Positions 6,346 to 11,633 of a stretch of 11,633 nucleotides of DNA are shown here, piece by piece. The translations under genes were made by a program, and so were the position numbers. The stretch's first letter is position 1, and every line of letters starts with the position of its first letter. Where the stretch lies: positions 1 to 11,633 of the forward strand of contig JAHJSD010000064.1 of the NCBI GenBank assembly GCA_018830585.1, in the 5' to 3' direction. This DNA is from Patescibacteria group bacterium. Lineage in GTDB: Bacteria; Patescibacteriota; Microgenomatia; UBA12405; JAHJSD01. The notes under the pieces are model-generated. The model was not told the DNA's origin and ran no database searches. It was given only the letters and a program-made list of their open reading frames with translations.

Positions 6346-6375
6346 TTGCCGGTTGCTTCTTTTTTAGGATAAAAT
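6346..6375 (+). promoter_or_regulatory. Possible promoter upstream of the 9-bp tandem repeat
   Basis: TTGCCG (6346-6351) and TAAAAT (6370-6375, in the context TAGGATAAAAT) are separated by 18 bp. Transcription would start inside the 9-bp repeat array and run toward the small frame at 6458. Weak evidence; the spacing is the best part of it. Confidence 0.3.
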
Positions 6376-6377
6376 AA

Positions 6378-6436
6378 ATCAGGTTGATCAGGTTGATCAG
6401 GTTGATCAGGTTGATCAGGTTGATCAGGTTGATCAG
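6378..6436 (+). repeat. Tandem repeat, 9-bp unit ATCAGGTTG, about 6.5 copies
   Basis: Six perfect units at 6378-6431 are followed by a partial unit ATCAG (6432-6436). Each unit contains GATC, and neighbouring units give the dyad TGATCA. Copy number is likely to vary by slippage. It ends 21 bp before ATG 6458 and lies just downstream of a possible promoter, so it could act as an operator array or a phase-variable leader. The related dyad CAACTGATCAGTTG occurs at 6567-6580. Confidence 0.9.
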
Positions 6437-6457
6437 TTATAAGTTAATAAAATTATT

Positions 6458-6634
6458 ATGGCTCGTTGAAAGGATCAGTCGCCTACTCCAAGGCAGTTGT
6501 CGAGAGAGAAGTTGGAAAGATTGCGAAAAAAGAGAAGGGTAAGAGCTGGCCTAGAAGAACGGGCGGCAACTGATCAGTTGGTGGAGGAGTCGAAACTGAG
6601 AGCTCGTGGTGAATTGCCAAGGCGAGGTTCTTAG
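6458..6634 (+). pseudogene. Doubtful small basic reading frame with an in-frame TGA at codon 4
   Basis: ATG 6458 opens MAR, then TGA at 6467-6469, after which the same frame stays open for 54 codons to TAG at 6632-6634. The peptide after the TGA is highly charged and helix-prone (KDQSPTPRQLSREKLERLRK...), without frame breaks. Options are a real small protein with a nonsense change, a protein starting at TTG 6497 (45 residues), or chance. UGA read-through is unlikely because TGA ends three other genes in this window (at 5671, 8717 and, on -, 9497). The frame ends by overlapping the last bases of the convergent helicase gene. The region lacks the repeat modules that fill the flanking 700 bp, which slightly favours former coding DNA. 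Confidence 0.3.
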
Positions 6635-7794
6635 GTCCCGATGATAAACAATTGCTCTTGCGCCCGGGTAACACCGGTATAAAGCCAGCGGCGCCAGTCG
6701 GAATCAGTCATCCGGCCGAACCTTTCTTCAAAAAGGATTACCCTTTTGGCCTCACTGCCCTGCGCCTTGTGAACGGTTAAGGCATAGCCGAAATCAAAAA
6801 GGTCGCCGATTCTTGCCAGTTGCCTATCACTGGTGAAATTGACCGAATCTTTGTTGCCAAACTGATCGGCGTAGATCAGACCTTGATATCTTGCCTCTTC
6901 CCCGTCCATCTGAATTTCGGCAAAATACCAATGATCCGATTTCCGGTAAATGGATTTTATTGTCCCCAGCATGCCGTTGTAGATTTTTTTGGTGTGGTTA
7001 TTCCTCAGACAAATTACCCGATCCCGAACTTGGGGTTCAATAGAGTCAAAATCCAGCGATTTTCTGATAAAATTATTTATTCTGACCCGGGTGGAATTGT
7101 AACCGCAGAGAATTAAGGTCTCCGGGTTGTAATCCAGGAGCAGTTGCTCGATCATCTCGCCCGATTCCGGGCAATCGCGGCGGATTTTTAAGATATTCGG
7201 GCCATAGCCGCCTTCAGGGATCTCCCCTTCTTCTCTGGCCAAAATAGAGAGTTTAATGATCGGATTATTTTCCGCCTGACGATGGATTTTTTCCAATTTG
7301 AGCATTGGTTTTTCCATCAGATTGAAACTTCCGTTGATGGGTGGCAGTTGGCCATGGTCGCCGACAGCGATAATCGGGATTTGATAGGAAAGCAGGTCTT
7401 GCCAAATAAAAAAATCGACCATCGAGGCTTCGTCAATAATGATTAAATCCGTTTTCACTTCACTTCTTCTTTCCCAGCCGATAATTTCTTCGTTTTTATT
7501 AACCAGAGGCGAATAAATCAGGGAGTGGATAGTGCTGACGCTGTCTTGGGGATAGAATGACTCCGTCTCTTTTAATTTCGATTCCAGAGTCCTGGCTGCT
7601 TTGCCGGTATAACTGCAGAAGGAGGCTTTTGCCTTTCCGTTTTGTTGGTTTATTTTCTTTCTTAAAACCGAGATAAGGGTTGTCTTGCCGGTGCCGGCGT
7701 AGCCGCCTAAGGTGATATGGCTTGTCTTTCCCCTTTTTTTAAACCAGGACAAAAGCTTGTTTAATACTTTTTTTTGATCTTCGGAAAGAATCAT
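6631..7794 (-). CDS. Compact SF1B (Dda/RecD-like) DNA helicase
   Basis: A 387-residue ATP-dependent helicase of superfamily 1B, expected to unwind DNA 5' to 3'. Motifs in order: Q-motif-like start (LSEDQKKVL, 3-11), Walker A GYAGTGKTT (31-39), motif Ia TGKAARTL (63-70), Walker B IIIDEASM (118-125), motif III GDHGQLPP (145-152), arginine of motif IV in IHRQ (R172), then in the UvrD_C_2-type second domain motif V LTVHKAQGSE (339-348) and motif VI YTGVTRA (372-378). It starts almost at the helicase core and lacks the N-terminal domains of RecD2, so its size and plan resemble phage T4 Dda. It is divergent from the PD-(D/E)XK nuclease gene across only 46 bp, which suggests joint control and a shared role in DNA repair or end processing. 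Stop TAA at 6631-6633. Confidence 0.9.
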   Translation of the reverse strand: MILSEDQKKVLNKLLSWFKKRGKTSHITLGGYAGTGKTTLISVLRKKINQQNGKAKASFCSYTGKAARTLESKLKETESFYPQDSVSTIHSLIYSPLVNKNEEIIGWERRSEVKTDLIIIDEASMVDFFIWQDLLSYQIPIIAVGDHGQLPPINGSFNLMEKPMLKLEKIHRQAENNPIIKLSILAREEGEIPEGGYGPNILKIRRDCPESGEMIEQLLLDYNPETLILCGYNSTRVRINNFIRKSLDFDSIEPQVRDRVICLRNNHTKKIYNGMLGTIKSIYRKSDHWYFAEIQMDGEEARYQGLIYADQFGNKDSVNFTSDRQLARIGDLFDFGYALTVHKAQGSEAKRVILFEERFGRMTDSDWRRWLYTGVTRAQEQLFIIGT

Positions 7795-7824
7795 TTTTGT
7801 TTTAAGGCGGTAAAAACGCCCCTA

Positions 7825-7835
7825 TGTGATAAACT
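7825..7835 (+). promoter_or_regulatory. Extended -10-like element before the nuclease gene
   Basis: TGTGATAAACT lies 5 bp before ATG 7841 and matches TGTGATAGACT at 5182-5192 in ten of eleven bases and in position. No Shine-Dalgarno precedes the ATG, so a leaderless transcript is likely. A small dyad GGCG/CGCC (7806-7809/7817-7820) lies in the same 46-bp divergent spacer and could be an operator shared with the helicase gene. Confidence 0.4.
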
Positions 7836-7840
7836 AAACC

Positions 7841-8719
7841 ATGGCTGATTCGAACAATGATAAGTATACCGCAGTTTGGGTTTCCCACAGCTCTATCAGT
7901 GATTTTTTAAAATGCCCCCGCGCCTATTTTTTGAAAAACGTTTACCGGGACCCGGCAAGCGGGCACAAGATTAAGTTGATCAGTCCGCCGCTTTCTTTAG
8001 GCCAGGCAGTCCATGAAGTGGTCGAATCCCTTTCCTCGCTGCCGGTGGAAGATCGTTTAAGGCGGTCGCTGTCGGAAGAGTTTGAAACCGCCTGGAGGAA
8101 AATAAGCGGTAAAAAAGGAGGTTTCTCCAACGATGCTGTGGAAAAGAAATATAAAGACCGGGGCAAGGCAATGTTGAAAAGAATTTTAGATAATCCCGGG
8201 CCGATCAAAAAACTGGCGGTTAAGATTAAGGCCAATTTGCCCTATTTCTGGCTTTCAGAAAAAGACAATATTATTCTTTGCGGCAAGATTGACTGGTTAG
8301 AATATTTGCCGGAAACTGAAGCGGTTCACATCATTGACTTTAAAACCGGCAAAAACAAGGAATACGACAGCTCTTTACAGTTGCCAATCTACTTGCTTTT
8401 AGTCAGTAATTGTCAGGACCGGCCGGTAGAAAAAGCGAGCTATTGGTATTTGGAGGGAGAAACCGGTTTAGAAGAGCAGAAACTTCCCCAAGCGGACTCT
8501 GCTTATAATCAGATCTTAAAAATTGCTAAAGAGATTAAGCTTGCCCGGCAGTTAGGCCGGTTTAAATGCCCTCAGGAGGACGGCTGTCCGGTTTGCCGGC
8601 CGTTTGAGGCGATCTTGCAGGAAAAGGCTGAGCTGGTGGGTACAGACGAGTTTCACAGCGATGTTTATATCTTACGAACATCTTTTGAAGGAGAAAAAGA
8701 GAAAAGCGTTCTTTTTTGA
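7841..8719 (+). CDS. PD-(D/E)XK nuclease of the RecB/Cas4/AddB type with a probable Fe-S site
   Basis: A 292-residue nuclease of the PDDEXK_1 group. Motifs: SHSSISDFLKCPRAYFL at residues 15-31 (the S-x-L/I-x-x-F-x-x-CP block), LGQAVHEVVE with H58, GKIDWLE with D151, VHIIDFKTG with D166 and K168, and QLPIY with Q180 and Y184. Cysteines C25, C243, C249 and C252 occupy the places that hold a 4Fe-4S cluster in Cas4, AddB and Dna2, one before and three after the catalytic core. This predicts a metal-dependent exonuclease on single-stranded ends. No cas genes are near, so a CRISPR role is not supported; pairing with the divergent SF1B helicase is more likely. The stop is 5 bp before the next start, so the two + genes probably form an operon. 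Stop is TGA. Confidence 0.88.
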   Translation: MADSNNDKYTAVWVSHSSISDFLKCPRAYFLKNVYRDPASGHKIKLISPPLSLGQAVHEVVESLSSLPVEDRLRRSLSEEFETAWRKISGKKGGFSNDAVEKKYKDRGKAMLKRILDNPGPIKKLAVKIKANLPYFWLSEKDNIILCGKIDWLEYLPETEAVHIIDFKTGKNKEYDSSLQLPIYLLLVSNCQDRPVEKASYWYLEGETGLEEQKLPQADSAYNQILKIAKEIKLARQLGRFKCPQEDGCPVCRPFEAILQEKAELVGTDEFHSDVYILRTSFEGEKEKSVLF

Positions 8720-8724
8720 AAATT

Positions 8725-9384
8725 ATGGCGGATGAAATCACTCACGCGGTTTTTGCCGAAAAGGCTTTCGAGGCGTTGTTTGGCGGTAAAAATAAACAGG
8801 AGTTTTTTATCGGCAGCCTTTTTCCGGACATCCGTTACTTGGGGGTGATTAAAAGAAGCGAGACTCATTTTTGGAATGTTACCATTGATGGGATTCTCAA
8901 GGAAAAGAGTTCTTTCTGGTCCGGGGTGAAATTTCATTCTTTTGTTGACCGGTTCAGGCAAGATTTTATTTTTAACGACCCGAGAGTGAGAGATCTGGGG
9001 GCCGGTCTTGGTAAAAAAGAACATCTTCGACTGCATGTGGCTCTAAAGCTTTTGGAGGATGAACTTTTTTACCCAAGGATAGACAATTGGCAGGAAAAGG
9101 TAGACTTTTTGGCAGAAATTTTACCGGAAGAAACGTCTTTCGGAATTTCCCCGGCGATGGTTAAAAAATGGCATCTGATTTTGCAGGAGAACTTTTCCGC
9201 CCCTCCGAGCGACCGGTCCAGAAGAAGCTTTTTCCGATCATTGGGTTTTAAGAAAAAAAGGAGAGACCTTCTTAACAAGACCGTTCTCCGGTTGCGGCAG
9301 AAAAAGGAATTGATCCGGATGATAGAACGGCTTTATCGGCGGTTTGAAGAGTTTATCTTGGCATCAGGAAAACCACGGCTCTAA
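8725..9384 (+). CDS. Zinc-dependent phospholipase C-like metal-dependent protein
   Basis: A 219-residue mostly helical protein resembling the bacterial zinc-dependent phospholipase C family. ATG 8725 is used; a TTG at 8716 would overlap the previous stop. Likely metal ligands in family order: H7 (EITHAVFAEK), D35 in GSLFPDIRY (30-38), H48, H71 with D75 (FHSFVD), and H104 with E111/D112 (HVALKLLEDE). The C-terminal 50 residues are very basic (KKKRRDLLNK, RLRQKK). There is no signal peptide, so it is probably intracellular or membrane-peripheral, unlike the secreted toxins of the family. Bacterial homologues of this kind are mostly uncharacterised, so phospholipase activity should not be assumed. 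Co-transcription with the nuclease is likely from the 5-bp gap. Stop is TAA. Confidence 0.65.
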   Translation: MADEITHAVFAEKAFEALFGGKNKQEFFIGSLFPDIRYLGVIKRSETHFWNVTIDGILKEKSSFWSGVKFHSFVDRFRQDFIFNDPRVRDLGAGLGKKEHLRLHVALKLLEDELFYPRIDNWQEKVDFLAEILPEETSFGISPAMVKKWHLILQENFSAPPSDRSRRSFFRSLGFKKKRRDLLNKTVLRLRQKKELIRMIERLYRRFEEFILASGKPRL

Positions 9385-9387
9385 ATT

Positions 9388-9475
9388 CGTGGATGAATTG
9401 ATCTTTTTGTACAGGATGTTTGTCCTGCCAGGACAATGAGAGAGGCCACGGTGTCCCGAAGGGATCCCTTCGGGA
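9388..9475. repeat. Palindromes between convergent genes, with a possible remnant of the in-frame repeat
   Basis: CGTGGATGAATTG at 9388-9400 is identical to 13 bases of repeat copy C (3298-3310), so a decayed fragment may lie here, but 13 bases is little. GTCCTG/CAGGAC (9422-9427/9429-9434) is a small hairpin. TCCCGAAGGGATCCCTTCGGGA at 9454-9475 is a perfect 22-bp palindrome. Neither hairpin has a T run immediately after it, though both sit where terminators for the two convergent genes would be expected. Confidence 0.55.
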
Positions 9476-9494
9476 TCAGTCCGCAGGGCTTTTT

Positions 9495-10535
9495 TCAGGG
9501 TTTGGCGTTATTGCTAAAAAAGGCAGTAATAATACAGCGTGATTCTTCGTGCGTTTCAAGGTTTTTTATAGTGACGCTTCTTTGGCCACTAGGTAAAAGC
9601 ATGCTCTTGACAACAGTTCCGTTTTGATCTTTATAAAGATTAGAGTGCTCAACAAGGAAGGTAACAAGTTCTTGTTGCTCTGGCTCATTGATGTTATAAC
9701 GATTCCATTCCACTGGTAAAAAAAGACCCCTTGTTGCGGCTGTGGCAATCGGTCCGGGTAAATTTTTGTACCCCAACACCGCCAGCGCTTTTCCATTGAT
9801 TGAGTTTTTATCCCAGTGTCCGGAGTGAACAATAATCGGGTTCGCGATCCTGAGGACTCTGGTATCGGGAACGACGATTGCCGCGTTGGTTTGTTGGGGA
9901 GCAAAGGAGCCTCCAGTTCGACTTAAGCCAATTGCTCCGGCGGTTAACACTATCGTTCCCGGGAAATAGACTACTTTATCACCCTCTCTGAGGGCCGGGA
10001 AATAACGGCCCTCTCTTCCTTTTCTTATTCCTTCATAATCAATGGTTTCTCCAAAAGCGCCGGCAACTTTCATTAGCTCGAGAATATCGGTTTCAGTACC
10101 ATGCAGGGTGCTGATTTGAACCAGATCGAGAACGTCTACTTCTCCGCTGTAATCAATGTCAGGGCAATAAGGCCAGCCCTGGCTGTTTATCCAGGGCCAT
10201 TTGCCTTTAGCGGTTGCGGTCTCCGCAGTTAAATTTGATCTTTCTAATACTGTCCGGCTGAGCTTTTTTAATGTTAGAGCCAAGGAGGTGGCCTTTTCTG
10301 TCTTTCCCTGCAGCAAAGCTAACTCAGCAAAACCATCTGTTAACGCACTGGCCTCGCGGCTACTGATTAGAACTCTTTGGCTTTCGTTGGGGGGAGGAGA
10401 GGCGAGTTCCTCTAGTGTCTTGGGTTGGAAGCCGGATGGAATCATCCTGGCAGCTGCTCCTCCTGCTGCTTTTGCGGCCGCTCTCAAGAACGTTCTTCTT
10501 GAGAGTCCTCCTTCTTTTCCTGGTCCGTTCTCCAT
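9495..10535 (-). CDS. Tat-exported protein with a dockerin/EF-hand-like calcium loop
   Basis: A 346-residue protein not assigned to a family. The N-terminus is a textbook twin-arginine leader: SRRTFLR at 12-18, then an Ala/Gly-rich stretch (AAAKAAGGAAA). Residues 40-110 are helical. DIDYSGEVDVLD at 126-137 has acidic or polar residues at EF-hand positions 1, 3, 5, 9 and 12 and Gly at 6, followed by LVQISTLHG, as in a type I dockerin repeat; only one clear loop is present. The C-terminal half (about 185-346) looks beta-rich (VVYFPGTIVLTAGAIGL, NPIIVHSGH) and has no motif I can name. It is flanked by repeats, apparently a single-gene unit. A purine-rich AGAGAGAAG before ATG 10535 is the ribosome site candidate. 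Stop is TGA. Confidence 0.75.
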   Translation of the reverse strand: MENGPGKEGGLSRRTFLRAAAKAAGGAAARMIPSGFQPKTLEELASPPPNESQRVLISSREASALTDGFAELALLQGKTEKATSLALTLKKLSRTVLERSNLTAETATAKGKWPWINSQGWPYCPDIDYSGEVDVLDLVQISTLHGTETDILELMKVAGAFGETIDYEGIRKGREGRYFPALREGDKVVYFPGTIVLTAGAIGLSRTGGSFAPQQTNAAIVVPDTRVLRIANPIIVHSGHWDKNSINGKALAVLGYKNLPGPIATAATRGLFLPVEWNRYNINEPEQQELVTFLVEHSNLYKDQNGTVVKSMLLPSGQRSVTIKNLETHEESRCIITAFFSNNAKP

Positions 10536-10604
10536 AGACTTCTCTCTTTTGCTAAAAAATGAACAATCAACTTGTTTTGTAAAAAGTCACGAGTTTCGCG
10601 TTTG

Positions 10605-10677
10605 TTGTCATTGCGAGCGAACGCGAAGCAATCTCGTTTTAGACTGCTTCATCGCTGGTGGTTTCTCGCAATGACAA
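10605..10677. repeat. 73-bp inverted repeat (TCATTGCGAG type)
   Basis: Perfect 13-bp arms TTGTCATTGCGAG (10605-10617) and CTCGCAATGACAA (10665-10677) enclose a second dyad with GAAGCA and TGCTTC, so the whole can form a long hairpin or cruciform. Repeats with this TCATTGCGAGCGAA..GAAGCAATCTC sequence are widespread in bacterial intergenic DNA and are thought to be non-autonomous palindromic elements. It lies upstream of the Tat-protein gene. Confidence 0.85.
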
Positions 10678-10867
10678 TTAGACCAATTAACATCAACAGC
10701 GAAACTTGTGAAAGTATTGCAGAATTATAAACTTTTCTTTTTCTTAATTCAATCGCGGTAACAGCCTTACATTTAAAGACCGGTTTTAAAATGGGTTTTT
10801 AGTCCGCCTTCGCGAAAATCCCGAAGGGATTCCTTTGGGGCCCGAGGTTTTTTCTTCCTTCGCTGAA

Positions 10868-10954
10868 ACCTGCCTGCCCTCCTGCCGGCGGGCCTGCCCG
10901 CCCCGTACCGCCTGGTACAGGGCTTGTCGGCAGACAGGTAGACCGGCAGGCAGG
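10868..10954. repeat. CCTGCC-type nested palindrome carrying a second palindrome
   Basis: Aligned with the cargo of repeat copy C (3223-3283, 61 bp), this copy is 87 bp long. The outer parts match almost base for base (ACCTGCCTGCCCTCCT..CCGGCGGGCCTGCC and TGTCGGCAGACAGGTA..ACCGGCAGGCAGG). An extra 26 bp in the middle contains the separate dyad CCCGTACC..GGTACAGGG, related to the GCCCCGTACGG core seen at about 6217. The stretch 10955-11000 then holds GAAGGACAAGATAG and CCTCGGAGCTTCAAT, other shared modules. No gene is visible in 10536-11176. Confidence 0.8.
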
Positions 10955-11000
10955 GCTACGGAAGGACAAGATAGCCCTCGGAGCTTCAATAAAAGGACGC

Positions 11001-11034
11001 AACATTAACATCCGCGATCGCGGATGTTAATGTT
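11001..11034. repeat. Perfect 34-bp palindrome without a loop
   Basis: The left half AACATTAACATCCGCGA is followed at once by its exact complement, centred on GCGATCGC. There is no spacer and no mismatch over 34 bases, and no T run follows on either strand, so a standard terminator is not supported. It could be a dimer-binding operator, a cruciform, or a repeat core. Confidence 0.9.
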
Positions 11035-11176
11035 AGGCTGAAGAGTTTAATCTTGATGATAATGATCCTTTTTTATAAAATTTTATAAAACCAGCTGGGC
11101 AGTTTTGTAGGGAGAGAAAGACTTGAAGAATAAAAAAGGCAGCCGATGATTTTTATGCTTCTTTTTTAGAGTTTTG

Positions 11177-11261
11177 TGCCGAGGACGGGAGTTGAACCCG
11201 TACGCCCCAAAGGGGCACGAGATTTTAAGTCTCGCTTGTCTGCCAATTCCAACACCTCGGC
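11177..11261 (-). tRNA. trnL: tRNA-Leu, anticodon UAA
   Basis: The minus strand folds as a class II tRNA of 85 nt. Acceptor arms GCCGAGG/CCTCGGC, D-loop with TTGGC, anticodon stem CGAGA/TCTCG around loop CTTAAAA (anticodon UAA at 11227-11225), a long variable arm GCCCC-TTT-GGGGC, T arm ACGGGTTCAACTCCCGT, and discriminator A. The long variable arm and UAA identify leucine, reading UUA and, by wobble, UUG. CCA is not encoded (the discriminator is followed by CAA), so a CCA-adding enzyme is needed. A 12-base copy of its 5' end is present upstream at 11377-11388. Confidence 0.97.
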
Positions 11262-11304
11262 TAAAAACCAAACTTCTTTCTTTGCCTTCGGCAAAGCCAA
11301 TTCT

Positions 11305-11370
11305 CCTCCTCATCTTAGCACTCGTCTTCAGGTACTATTCGTACACGGCTCGTGCTGCGATGTTAGGAGG
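11305..11370 (-). ncRNA. Structured element, copy 1 of a tandem pair (unrecognised)
   Basis: A 66-nt stem-loop: 11305-11310 pairs with 11365-11370 (CCTCCT/AGGAGG), CATC with GATG (11311-11314/11359-11362), a two-by-two internal loop TT/GC, AGCAC with GTGCT (11317-11321/11352-11356), and an inner hairpin GTAC/GTAC (11332-11335/11341-11344). Copy 2 has the same plan with different paired bases. A separate hairpin CTTTGCC/GGCAAAG lies at 11280-11296, as next to copy 2. Strand is uncertain because the fold is symmetric; minus is given because tRNA-Leu lies downstream on that strand. It matches no riboswitch or ribozyme I can recall. Confidence 0.5.
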
Positions 11371-11474
11371 ACTAGGCAACACCTCGGCCTCTCTTTATTT
11401 AATTATTTACCATTTAAAATTTATCATTAGCCTGTCTCAAAGAGCCAGCCTTGCCTTCGGCAAAGTATTTGCCT

Positions 11475-11542
11475 CCCGTATGATCTTAGTTTTCGCCTTT
11501 TCAATACTGTTCGTATACGGCTCAAACTGCGATCTTAACGGG
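11475..11542 (-). ncRNA. Structured element, copy 2 of a tandem pair (unrecognised)
   Basis: A 68-nt stem-loop: CCCGT/ACGGG (11475-11479/11538-11542), GATC/GATC (11482-11485/11531-11534), the same TT/GC internal loop, AGTTT/AAACT (11488-11492/11524-11528), GCC/GGC (11495-11497/11519-11521) and an inner hairpin ATAC/GTAT (11504-11507/11513-11516). Unpaired positions are shared with copy 1 (CTTAG, TTCGTA, ACGGCTC, CTGCGAT). The hairpin TTGCC/GGCAA at about 11451-11462 sits at the same distance as in copy 1. The two copies are about 170 nt apart. Nothing recognisable follows from 11560 to the window end. Confidence 0.5.
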
Positions 11543-11633
11543 ACTGCGCTCACCGAGTCTGACCCGGCTCGCTTGAATTCTCCACAGCACTTTCCAGTTA
11601 ACCCTTTGCTTACTTACCGCTCAAATTTTAACA

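Noticed and set aside
6378..6436. CRISPR or iteron origin
   Set aside because: Units are 9 bp with no spacers, and no replication initiator gene is nearby.
6458..6469. UGA recoded as an amino acid (selenocysteine, or glycine as in Absconditabacteria/Gracilibacteria)
   Set aside because: TGA ends the SNase-like, nuclease and Tat-protein genes here, and the tail beyond MAR-TGA shows no selenoprotein context.
7841..8719. Cas4 of a CRISPR system
   Set aside because: The cysteine layout is Cas4-like but no cas1/cas2, effector or repeat-spacer array is present; AddB/Dna2-type nucleases share the layout.
10201..10674. Plus-strand open frame of 157 codons
   Set aside because: It is antisense to the Tat-leader gene, whose signal, calcium loop and ribosome site are convincing, and runs into the 73-bp inverted repeat.
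10786..11011. Minus-strand open frames of about 70 codons
   Set aside because: They lie within the CCTGCC nested palindrome and flanking modules; Cys/Ala/Gly/Arg composition follows the repeat.
11083..11430. Open frames on both strands around the tRNA
   Set aside because: They cross tRNA-Leu and the tandem structured elements, which explain the sequence better.
11305..11542. Integron attC sites or a known ribozyme (twister, hammerhead)
   Set aside because: No RYYYAAC/GTTRRRY pair at both ends and no integrase; the conserved bases do not match the ribozyme cores I know.

Overview
The window looks like part of a small, compact bacterial genome, most likely from the Candidate Phyla Radiation (Patescibacteria, perhaps a Microgenomates-type lineage). 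This is inference from four traits. Most proteins are short, single-pass or secreted, and of unknown function. Ends of genes overlap antisense. Intergenic DNA is packed with modular palindromic repeats. The tRNA gene has no encoded CCA. TGA, TAA and TAG all end genes here, so the code looks standard. No mobile-element protein, CRISPR array or rRNA was seen.

Layout. 1-332: palindromic repeats and a terminator-like hairpin. 333-1614: two overlapping + genes for membrane-anchored proteins of unknown function. 1582-3165 (-): a secreted clan GH-A glycosidase-like protein. 3166-3399: a divergent intergenic region largely made of one repeat. 3400-4497: a DRG/Obg-type GTPase with a TGS domain. 4451-4828 (-): thioredoxin. 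4829-5199: repeats. 5200-5673: a membrane-anchored SNase-like protein that has lost catalytic positions. 5674-6377: repeats. 6378-6436: a 9-bp tandem repeat. 6458-6634: a doubtful small basic reading frame with an early TGA. 6631-7794 (-): a compact SF1B (Dda/RecD-like) helicase. 7841-8719: a Cas4/AddB-like PD-(D/E)XK nuclease with four cysteines. 8725-9384: a zinc-dependent phospholipase C-like protein. 9495-10535 (-): a Tat-signal protein with a dockerin/EF-hand-like loop. 10536-11176: more palindromes, including a perfect 34-bp one. 11177-11261 (-): tRNA-Leu(UAA). 11280-11560: two tandem copies of an unrecognised structured element.

How the parts relate. The helicase and nuclease are divergent across 46 bp and together supply the two activities joined in Dna2 or AddAB, so they may act together in DNA end processing or repair. 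The nuclease and phospholipase-like genes are 5 bp apart and probably co-transcribed. The first two genes overlap and form a pair.

Two non-coding signals stand out. (1) A repeat of about 100-180 bp occurs three times; two copies lie inside genes, all three are open in the same translated frame (peptide core NQKT...GFLG), and each carries a different palindromic cargo at one internal position. This resembles in principle the in-frame palindromic elements of Rickettsia. (2) A pair of roughly 67-nt stem-loops upstream of tRNA-Leu keeps the same fold through several compensatory base changes, the signature of a structured RNA or DNA element, and I cannot match it to a known family.
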